A DNA stretch of 64,000 bases from Janthinobacterium sp. GW458P (GTDB taxonomy: Bacteria > Pseudomonadota > Gammaproteobacteria > Burkholderiales > Burkholderiaceae_D): positions 62,001-126,000 of the forward strand of contig NZ_NEGZ01000002.1 in assembly GCF_002127585.1 (NCBI RefSeq), in the 5' to 3' direction. The position numbers were made by a program, and so were the translations under genes. How positions within the stretch are numbered: the stretch's first letter is position 1; each line of letters begins with the position of its first letter. The notes beneath the pieces were generated by a model, which was not told where the DNA came from, searched no databases, and was given only the letters and a program-made list of their open reading frames with translations. This document shows, piece after piece, positions 54,454-61,350 of this stretch.

Positions 54454-55344
54454 ATGAAAGCCAAGCATTATCTGTTTCCCGTGATTGCCGTGCTGATCTG
54501 GGCCATCAACACCATCGTCAGCAAGATGGCCGTGGGCGTGATCGACCCGGCCGCCATCTCGTTCTATCGCTGGCTGCTGGCCGGCGTGCTGCTGGCGCTC
54601 GTGTTTGCCCGTCCCGTGTGGAAGCAGCGCTCCGTGGTGAAACCGTATCTGGGCAAACTGTTTGTGCTGGGCATGTTGGGCATGGTCATGTACCAGTGCC
54701 TCGCGTATATCGCCGCGCAGACGACGACGGCCACCAACATGGGCATCCTCGCGTCGATGATGCCGCTGCTGGCCGTGGGCCTGTCCGTGCTGGTGCTGAA
54801 AGAGGCGCCCACCGTGGGCGGCGTGTTCGGCGGCATCGTGTCCTTGCTGGGACTCGGCTACCTGCTCAGCCATGGCGACCCGGCCGCGCTGCTCGCTCAT
54901 GGCGCGGCCGTGGGCGACGCCCTGATGCTGCTGGCCTGCCTGTCGTATGCGGGCTACGGCGTGCTGCTCAAGCGGTGGAAGATTCCCCTGAATAACTGGC
55001 ACTCCTTGCTGATCCAGGTCTGGTGCGCCGTGCCCGTGCTGTTCGTGTATTACCTGAGCCAGTCGGCGCCGCCCGTCACCGGCGCCGGCTTGCCGCTGGT
55101 ACTGTTTGCCGGCATTCCCGCTTCCATCATCGCGCCGTTCTTGTGGATGCACGGCCTGGCCAGGCTGGGGCCGAGCCGCGCCACGACATTGATGAATCTG
55201 CTGCCCGTGTTCACGGTGATCATCGCCATGCTGTTCCTTGGTGAAACCTTGCACAGCTATGATGTGATCGGCGGCGGCGTGACCCTGCTGGGCGTGGTGA
55301 TGGTGCAGTACCTGAAACGCCCATTGAGGCGCGCACAGGCGTAG
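54454..55344 (+). CDS. DMT-superfamily (EamA) transporter
   Basis: A 296-residue inner-membrane permease with two EamA repeats and about ten hydrophobic helices, from HYLFPVIAVLIWAINTIVSK to VIGGGVTLLGVVMVQYL. Both repeats carry the usual small-residue helices, for example TNMGILASMMPLLAVGLSVL and TTLMNLLPVFTVIIAMLFLG. These proteins export amino acids or other metabolites. I start at MKAKHYLFPV, after GTGGAG; the frame continues upstream over the opposing regulator gene. It is divergent from the AraC gene. Confidence 0.9.
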   Translation: MKAKHYLFPVIAVLIWAINTIVSKMAVGVIDPAAISFYRWLLAGVLLALVFARPVWKQRSVVKPYLGKLFVLGMLGMVMYQCLAYIAAQTTTATNMGILASMMPLLAVGLSVLVLKEAPTVGGVFGGIVSLLGLGYLLSHGDPAALLAHGAAVGDALMLLACLSYAGYGVLLKRWKIPLNNWHSLLIQVWCAVPVLFVYYLSQSAPPVTGAGLPLVLFAGIPASIIAPFLWMHGLARLGPSRATTLMNLLPVFTVIIAMLFLGETLHSYDVIGGGVTLLGVVMVQYLKRPLRRAQA

Positions 55345-55382
55345 TATTTTTGCTATGCTGATGTTTTTCGCAAGGAGCCATC

Positions 55383-55970
55383 ATGCCGGACATTGATACC
55401 CTGTTGAGCGAACTCGAAGCCTTCGGCAGCAGCAACGATGCGGCGCACGCGGAGCGCGCCAGCCGCATGCTCAACATCACGCGCGACACGGGCGAATTGC
55501 TGGCCGTGCTCGTGCACGCGCGCGGCGCGCGCCGGGTGCTGGAAATCGGCACCTCGAACGGTTACTCGACGCTGTGGCTGGCGCGCGCAGTGCAGGCGCT
55601 GGGCGGCAGCGTGGTGACGGTGGAAAAGGCGCAGGACAAGTTCGACATGGCGCACGCCAACTTTGTGCGCGCGCAATTGCAAGGCGTGATCGGTCAGCTG
55701 CTGGCCGACGCCGGCGACGTGCTGCGCGATGCGGCGGACGGCGCCTACGATTTCATCTTCCTCGATTCCGCGCGCCAGCAATACGAACAATGGTGGCCGC
55801 AGCTGGACCGCGTGCTGGCGGCCGGCGGCGTGCTGGTGGTCGACAACGCCAGCTCGCACTACGCGGACATGGCGCAGTTTCTTGACGCCATCCGCGCCGA
55901 CAGCCGCTACACGACGTGCCTGGCCACGGTCGGCAAGGGCGAATTCATCGCCGTCAAGGCGGGCAACTAA
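55383..55970 (+). CDS. O-methyltransferase-like SAM-dependent methyltransferase
   Basis: A 195-residue class I methyltransferase of the caffeoyl-CoA/catechol O-methyltransferase type. VLEIGTSNGYSTLWLARAVQ is the SAM-binding motif, VVTVEKAQDKFDMAHANF holds the ribose-contact acid, and YDFIFLDSARQQYEQWWPQL contains the metal-site aspartate region. GGVLVVDNASSH follows as expected. AAGGAG precedes the ATG. It sits 38 bases after the transporter and may share its transcript. Substrate unknown. The convergent neighbour is msrC. Confidence 0.88.
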   Translation: MPDIDTLLSELEAFGSSNDAAHAERASRMLNITRDTGELLAVLVHARGARRVLEIGTSNGYSTLWLARAVQALGGSVVTVEKAQDKFDMAHANFVRAQLQGVIGQLLADAGDVLRDAADGAYDFIFLDSARQQYEQWWPQLDRVLAAGGVLVVDNASSHYADMAQFLDAIRADSRYTTCLATVGKGEFIAVKAGN

Positions 55971-55973
55971 CGC

Positions 55974-56483
55974 TTACTCGGCGACGATGGCCGCTTCCAG
56001 CACGCGCACCAGCGATTCGACGCCTCGGGCGTCGACCTCGTCGAAGCGGCCGGTCAATGGGCTGTCGAGGTCGAACACGCCGATGATGTGACCTTGCGCA
56101 AACACGGGCACCACCAGTTCCGAACGCGAATTGACGTCGCAGGCGATGTGGCCGGGAAACGCATGCACGTCCTGCACGACGATGGACTTGCCTTCGACCA
56201 CCGTGGTGCCGCACACGCCGCGTCCTTTCTTGATGCGGATGCAGGCCGGCTTGCCCTGGAACGGCCCCAGCACCAGTTCCTCGCCTTTCAGAAAGTAGAA
56301 ACCGGCCCAGTTCAGGCCCGGCATGGCGTGGAAGACCAGCGAACTGAAGTTGGCCGTATTGGCGATGAAGTCGGTTTCGCCCGACAGCAAGCCTTGCAGC
56401 TGCGAACGCAGATCCGCATACATGGCTTGCTTGGCTTCGGGGGTATCGGTGGCGTAGGCGGTGTCGCTGAGGGTAAACGTCAT
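55974..56483 (-). CDS. msrC: Free methionine-(R)-sulfoxide reductase, GAF family
   Basis: A 169-residue single GAF-domain enzyme that reduces free methionine-R-sulfoxide. The three conserved cysteines are present: C81 in PACIRIKKG, C91 in GRGVCGTTVVEG and C115 in GHIACDVNSRSELVVP. HAMPGLNWAGFYFLKGEELV is typical of the YebR group. Start chosen at MTFTLSDTAY; the frame continues 40 codons upstream without a family match. It ends four bases from the convergent O-methyltransferase gene. Confidence 0.92.
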   Translation of the reverse strand: MTFTLSDTAYATDTPEAKQAMYADLRSQLQGLLSGETDFIANTANFSSLVFHAMPGLNWAGFYFLKGEELVLGPFQGKPACIRIKKGRGVCGTTVVEGKSIVVQDVHAFPGHIACDVNSRSELVVPVFAQGHIIGVFDLDSPLTGRFDEVDARGVESLVRVLEAAIVAE

Positions 56484-56550
56484 GGTCGTGGCGGGGCGCA
56501 AAATGGGGAAGGCGCCATGGTAGCGCGTCTGGCGCGTCCGCGCGCGGCCC

Positions 56551-57453
56551 TCACTTTTGCAGATGTTCTTGCGCCAGCCGGCGCAGCAGGGGCAGGGCAG
56601 CATGCCCGTGTTCTTCCCGCCAGGCCAGGCCGATGCCGGCCGCCAGTTCCTCGCCCTCTGCCAATGGCCGGTAGGCCACGCCAGCGAGGCGCAGCGCGCG
56701 GAACGAGTCGGCCAGCAGCGCCATGCCCTTGCCGGCCGCGACGTCGCCGAGCAGCACGTGGTGGTCGGGCGCTTCGCGCAGGAAGGCGGGGGCGAAGCCG
56801 TGGCGGCGGAAAATGGCCTGGCAATGGTCGAAAAAGGCGGGCTGGCGCGCCCGTTCGAACCAGTAGATCGATTCCTGCGCGATATCAGACAGGCCCAGCT
56901 TGCGCTTCTTCGCCAGGCGGTGCCCGGCGGGCAGGGCCAGCATCATGGGCTGGCGCGCCAGCGGCTGCACGGCCAGCTCGAACGTGGCGCTGGGCAGGGC
57001 GAGCAGGGCGGCGTCGAGCTGGCCCTTGCGCACGGAGGCCACCAGGCGCGGCGACGGCGCCGCCGTCAGCTCCAGCCGGACATTGCCCAGTTGCGCCTCC
57101 AGCTGCCCTTCCAGCACCGCCAGCAGCGGACGGAACAGGCCCGCTTCCACGGAACTGGTCAGGCCCAGGCGCAGGCGCGCCGGGGCCGCATCGCGCTGCA
57201 GCGAGGTTTGCGCCGCATCCAGCAAGTCGAGGATGTGCAGCGCCTGCGGCAGCAGGGTGCGGCCCGCCTGCGTCAGGGCCACGCCCTGCGTGTCGCGCTC
57301 GAACAATCGGGCGCCCAGCTTGTCTTCCAGCGTCTTGATGGCGCGCGACAGGGGCGGCTGGGTCATATGCAATTGCTCGGCCGCCTGGCGGAAGTTCAGG
57401 CAGCGGGCGACGGTGCAAAACAGGGTCAGGGCATGGGTGTCAAGGGCTCTCAT
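56551..57453 (-). CDS. LysR-family transcriptional regulator
   Basis: A 300-residue LysR regulator. The N-terminal winged helix reads ALTLFCTVARCLNFRQAAEQ then LHMTQPPLSRAIKTLEDKLG and RLFERDTQGVALTQAGRTLL. The two-lobed effector domain covers about residues 90-295 (RLRLGLTSSVEAGLFRPLLA; VLLGDVAAGKGMALLADSFR). It is divergent from the aldo/keto reductase gene with 85 bases between starts, the usual layout for a LysR regulator and its target. Confidence 0.92.
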   Translation of the reverse strand: MRALDTHALTLFCTVARCLNFRQAAEQLHMTQPPLSRAIKTLEDKLGARLFERDTQGVALTQAGRTLLPQALHILDLLDAAQTSLQRDAAPARLRLGLTSSVEAGLFRPLLAVLEGQLEAQLGNVRLELTAAPSPRLVASVRKGQLDAALLALPSATFELAVQPLARQPMMLALPAGHRLAKKRKLGLSDIAQESIYWFERARQPAFFDHCQAIFRRHGFAPAFLREAPDHHVLLGDVAAGKGMALLADSFRALRLAGVAYRPLAEGEELAAGIGLAWREEHGHAALPLLRRLAQEHLQK

Positions 57454-57538
57454 ACCAGAAAGGTATCACGAAATCGCGCATTCCCCCGCCAGCCGGCGCG
57501 GTCTAGACTGGCCGCATTGACACTTGAGGGAGATCAAC

Positions 57539-58531
57539 ATGCAACTGCAACAACGACGCATCGGCCATAGCGGCTTGACCAGTTCGGCACTGGGCCTGGG
57601 CTGCATGGGCATGTCGGAATTCTATGGCGCCACGGACGAGGCGCAATCCTTGGCCACGCTGGAAGCGGCCCTGGCGGCGGGCGTGACCCTGTTCGACACG
57701 GCCGACGCCTACGGTTTCGGCCACAACGAGCAATTGCTGGGCCGTTTTCTGAGCAAGCATCGCGGGCAGGCGCTGGTCGCCACCAAGTGCGGCCTGGCGC
57801 GCGAGGCGGGCAGCTATGCGCGCCGCGTCGACAATGCTCCCGCCACCATCCGCCATGCCTGCGAGGCGTCGCTGGCGCGCCTGGGCGTGGAGACCATCGA
57901 CCTGTTCTACCTGCACCGCCTGAACCTGGACACGCCGCTGGAAGAATCGATGGGGGCGCTGGCGCAGCTGATGCAAGAAGGAAAAATTCGCGCCGTGGGC
58001 CTGTGCGAAGTGAGCGCCGCCACTTTGCGGCGCGCGGCGGCGCTCTGCCCCGTGGCGGCCGTGCAGAGCGAATACTCGCTGTGGACGCGCGAGCCGGAGC
58101 AGGGCGTGCTGGCCGCCTGCCGCGACGTGGGCGCCAGTTTCTTTGCCTACAGCCCGCTGGGACGCGGTTTCCTGACGGGAACGATCGTCGGCGCGGACAG
58201 TCTCGACGCGGGCGACTTCCGCCATTTCAATCCCCGTTTCGCGGCCGGAAACCTGGCGCGCAACCAGGCCATCGTGGCGCTGGTCCAGGACCTCGCGCGC
58301 GCCAAAGGCTGCACGCCGGCCCAGCTGGCGCTGGCCTGGCTGCTGGCGCAGGGCGACGACATCATTCCCATCCCCGGCACCAAGCGCATCGCCTACCTGC
58401 ACGACAATCTCGGCGCGCTGGACGTGCGGCTCGATGCCGCGGAACTGGCGGCGATCAGCGCCGCCTTTCCTTTGGGCATGGCGGCGGGCGCGCGCTACAC
58501 GGACGAAGGCATGAAGGGCGTGGATGCGTGA
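57539..58531 (+). CDS. Aldo/keto reductase
   Basis: A 330-residue NADPH-dependent TIM-barrel oxidoreductase. The catalytic tetrad is visible: Asp and Tyr in LFDTADAYGFGHNEQLLGRF, Lys in VATKCGLAREAG and His in LFYLHRLNLDTPLEESM. The nucleotide-binding end has IPIPGTKRIAYLHDNLGAL. It belongs to the branch with MGMSEFYG near the N-terminus, common in stress and aldehyde detoxification. Start at MQLQQRRIGHSG with GAGGGA upstream. Probably regulated by the divergent LysR gene. Natural substrate unknown. Confidence 0.92.
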   Translation: MQLQQRRIGHSGLTSSALGLGCMGMSEFYGATDEAQSLATLEAALAAGVTLFDTADAYGFGHNEQLLGRFLSKHRGQALVATKCGLAREAGSYARRVDNAPATIRHACEASLARLGVETIDLFYLHRLNLDTPLEESMGALAQLMQEGKIRAVGLCEVSAATLRRAAALCPVAAVQSEYSLWTREPEQGVLAACRDVGASFFAYSPLGRGFLTGTIVGADSLDAGDFRHFNPRFAAGNLARNQAIVALVQDLARAKGCTPAQLALAWLLAQGDDIIPIPGTKRIAYLHDNLGALDVRLDAAELAAISAAFPLGMAAGARYTDEGMKGVDA

Positions 58532-58662
58532 AAAAAGGCGCGCGAGTGTACGCCAGCGTACCTAACTGAAGCTTTTCCTGCGGGACAATCCACGACGATC
58601 TGCTAGCATTTGGCAGTGACTGCTCGGTGCGCGTTGCACCGTGTTCAACAGTCAGGTATCCG

Positions 58663-59496
58663 ATGAGGTGGATGTTGTTAGATGACGATATTTTCGATAT
58701 AGAACTGAAATTATTGCTTGAGGGAATCTTGTTGAGATATCAGCACGATTTCCGCGATTATTCCGTGGCGTCGCTGCGCCGCCGCATGCGCCAGGCCATG
58801 GAGCGCTTCGGCTGCGCCAGCCTGTCGCAGTTGCAGGACCGCATACTGCACGAACCTGCCGTGTTCGCGCAGATGCTGCAGTTTTTCACCGTGCAGGTGA
58901 GCGAGATGTTCCGCGATCCCGCGTATTTCCGCGCCCTGCGCGAAAAAGTCGTGCCCATCCTGCACACTTATCCATCGATCAAGATCTGGGTGGCCGGCTG
59001 CAGCAGCGGCGAAGAGGTGTGGTCGCTGGCCATCCTGCTGGACGAGGAAGGCTTGCTCGAACGCAGCATGATTTATGCGACGGACATCAATGTCGAGGCG
59101 CTGGCGGCCGCCGAAGCGGGCATATACGCCGTCGAGCGCATTGCCCAGTTCAGCGAGAATTATCAGCTGGCGGGCGGCAAGCGCTCGCTGTCCGACTATT
59201 ACACGGCGGCCTACAAGGGCGCCATCTTCGACCGGCGTCTGCGGCGCCAGTTCGTCTTCGCCGACCACAGCCTGGCGACGGACAGCGTGTTTTCGGAGGT
59301 GCACATGGTTTCCTGCCGTAACGTGATGATTTATTTCAATAAAGATTTGCAGGACCGCAGCCTGGGCCTGTTCCACGAAGCGCTGGTGAACCGGGGCTTC
59401 CTGGGCCTGGGCATGAAGGAAAGCCTGCATTTCAGCCGCCATGCGGACAGCTTCAACGAGCTGAGCCCGGCCGAGCGCATCTTCCAGCGGGCCTGA
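58663..59496 (+). CDS. CheR-type glutamate O-methyltransferase
   Basis: A 277-residue protein-glutamate methyltransferase. The N-terminal helical domain (FDIELKLLLEGILLRYQHDF; RDYSVASLRRRMRQAM) leads to the SAM-binding domain with SIKIWVAGCSSGEEVWSLAI, MIYATDINVEALAAAEAGIY and VHMVSCRNVMIYFNKDLQ. No chemoreceptor gene is near. The neighbours are a lone CheB methylesterase and two kinases, an arrangement seen in non-chemotaxis signalling clusters. The start could be either of two ATGs (58663 or 58672); I use the first because of its upstream AGG. Confidence 0.92.
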   Translation: MRWMLLDDDIFDIELKLLLEGILLRYQHDFRDYSVASLRRRMRQAMERFGCASLSQLQDRILHEPAVFAQMLQFFTVQVSEMFRDPAYFRALREKVVPILHTYPSIKIWVAGCSSGEEVWSLAILLDEEGLLERSMIYATDINVEALAAAEAGIYAVERIAQFSENYQLAGGKRSLSDYYTAAYKGAIFDRRLRRQFVFADHSLATDSVFSEVHMVSCRNVMIYFNKDLQDRSLGLFHEALVNRGFLGLGMKESLHFSRHADSFNELSPAERIFQRA

Positions 59497-59497
59497 C

Positions 59498-60094
59498 ATG
59501 CTGCCCACCTGCGACGTGGCGCCGCCGCCGCCGGGCCTGCGCCTGATCGCCATCGGCGCTTCGGCCGGCGGCGTGGAAGCGCTGGGCATCGTGCTGCGCG
59601 CCTTGCCGGCCCGCTGCCGCGCGGCCGTCGTGGTGGTGCTGCACCTGGCGCCGGGCCGCTCCAGCCAGTTGCCGCAGCTGTATGCGCAGCGCTGCCAGCT
59701 GCCCCTGCGCGAAGCGCAGGACAAGGAGCCGCTGCAGGCCGGCGTCGTGTATTTCGCGCCGCCCGACTATCACCTGCAAATCGAACCCGAAGGCTGTTTT
59801 TCGCTGTCGCAGGAAGAACCCGTGAATTTTTCGCGCCCGTCCATCGATGTCCTGCTGGAAACGGCGGCGTATGCCTACCGGCGCGCCATGCTGGCCATCA
59901 TCCTGACGGGCGCCTCGGCCGACGGCGCGGTGGGGCTGGCGCGCGTGCGGCAGCTGGGCGGCGGCGCCTGGGTGCAGGACCCGGCACGGGCCAGTTGCGC
60001 CGTCATGCCGGCCGCTGCGCTCAAGCGTGCCGGCGCCGACCGCGTGCTCGATTTGCCGCAAATGGCCGCCAGCCTGGCGTTGCTCGGTGCATGA
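59498..60094 (+). CDS. CheB-type methylesterase domain protein without receiver
   Basis: A 198-residue stand-alone methylesterase/deamidase domain. The catalytic triad is present: Ser in AIGASAGGVEALG, His in VVLHLAPGRSSQLP, Asp in ILTGASADGAVGL. The usual N-terminal response-regulator domain that controls CheB is missing, so activity must be controlled in another way, perhaps by the receiver-kinase encoded next. It starts one base after the CheR stop codon, so the pair is co-translated. Confidence 0.9.
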   Translation: MLPTCDVAPPPPGLRLIAIGASAGGVEALGIVLRALPARCRAAVVVVLHLAPGRSSQLPQLYAQRCQLPLREAQDKEPLQAGVVYFAPPDYHLQIEPEGCFSLSQEEPVNFSRPSIDVLLETAAYAYRRAMLAIILTGASADGAVGLARVRQLGGGAWVQDPARASCAVMPAAALKRAGADRVLDLPQMAASLALLGA

Positions 60095-60222
60095 ACGGAC
60101 AAATGGATCGCTGCGGGGAGTGCGTGTAATATATGACCACTGATGTGAATACAGAAATAATACTAATTTTAAATATCGCAACATGCCGGCATGCCGCCAT
60201 GGCGACGCCTGAAGACTGATCC

Positions 60223-61350
60223 GTGACTGCACCTATTCATATCCTCGTCGTTGACGACATCGCGCAAAACCTGATCGCCGCCGAAGCTGTGCTGGCGCGG
60301 CCCGGTATTGTTGTCCTGAAAGCATCATCGGGCGCGGAAGCGCTGGAATTGCTGTTGACGCACGAGGTCGCGCTGGCCCTGATCGACGTGCAGATGCCGC
60401 AGATGGACGGCTTCGAGCTGGCCGAGCTGATACGCGGCAGCGAACGCACGCGCAGCATTCCCTTGATTTTCCTCACGGCCGCCTCGCGCGAACCGAGCTA
60501 CAGTTTCCGTGGCTACGAGGCGGGCGCCGTCGATTTCCTGTACAAGCCCATCGACGTGAAAGCCTTGCAGAGCAAGGTGGCGGTGCTGGTGCAGTTGTAC
60601 CAGCAGAAACGCGAACTGTCTGCCCAGCTCGACGAGCTCAAGCACGCCCTGCACCTCAACGAATTATTTACGGCCGTGCTGGGCCACGACTTGCGCACGC
60701 CGCTGTCGGTGGTGATGAACGGCGCCATGCTGCTGCCGATGATGAGCGACCACCCGAAAGTGGTCGTCACGGCGCAGCGCATCGAAAGCAGCGCCAAGCG
60801 CATGGCGCGCATGGTCGACCAGTTGCTGGACCTGGCGCGCATCCGCTCGGGCACGATGGAGTTGCGCAGCAGCATGCACGACTACCTGGCGCTGGCGCGC
60901 GCCATCGTCGAGGAATTCGAAACGGCGGGACAGGCCGCATCCATCGAACTGAGCAGCGTCGGCGAGCTGCATGGGCAGTGCGATGCGGGCTTGCTGTCGC
61001 AAGTCATTTCTAATCTCTTAAGCAACGCCATCACGCATGGCGAGGCGGGCGCACCCGTGCAGCTGGCGCTCGACGGGCGGGCTGCCGACTGCATCGAGTT
61101 GCGCGTGATCAATCGCGGCGTGATCCCTGCCGCCCTGCTGCCGACCCTGTTTGAGCCGTTCCAGCAGGCGCGCGAGAAACGCAGGACGGGGCAGGGACTG
61201 GGCCTGGGCCTGTACACCGTGAACATGTTCGTCAAGGCCCATGGCGGCACGGTCGAGCTCAGCTCGTCGGCGACGCAGGGCACGGTGGCGACGGTGCGCA
61301 TTCCGCGCCATTGCCATGTGTGCGTGCAGCCCGACGTGGCGGCGCCATGA
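60223..61350 (+). CDS. Response regulator-histidine kinase fusion
   Basis: A 375-residue soluble protein with receiver first: IHILVVDDIAQN, phospho-acceptor D55 in LALIDVQMPQMDGFELA, and YKPID with the conserved Lys. A coiled linker (LYQQKRELSAQLDELKHALH) leads to the kinase with H155 in LFTAVLGHDLRTPLSVVM and an ATPase with QVISNLLSNAITHGEAGAP, then GQGLGLGLYTVNMFVKAHGG. The start codon is GTG. The stop overlaps the ATG of the next kinase gene (ATGA). It may receive phosphate from, or pass it to, that kinase. Confidence 0.9.
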   Translation: MTAPIHILVVDDIAQNLIAAEAVLARPGIVVLKASSGAEALELLLTHEVALALIDVQMPQMDGFELAELIRGSERTRSIPLIFLTAASREPSYSFRGYEAGAVDFLYKPIDVKALQSKVAVLVQLYQQKRELSAQLDELKHALHLNELFTAVLGHDLRTPLSVVMNGAMLLPMMSDHPKVVVTAQRIESSAKRMARMVDQLLDLARIRSGTMELRSSMHDYLALARAIVEEFETAGQAASIELSSVGELHGQCDAGLLSQVISNLLSNAITHGEAGAPVQLALDGRAADCIELRVINRGVIPAALLPTLFEPFQQAREKRRTGQGLGLGLYTVNMFVKAHGGTVELSSSATQGTVATVRIPRHCHVCVQPDVAAP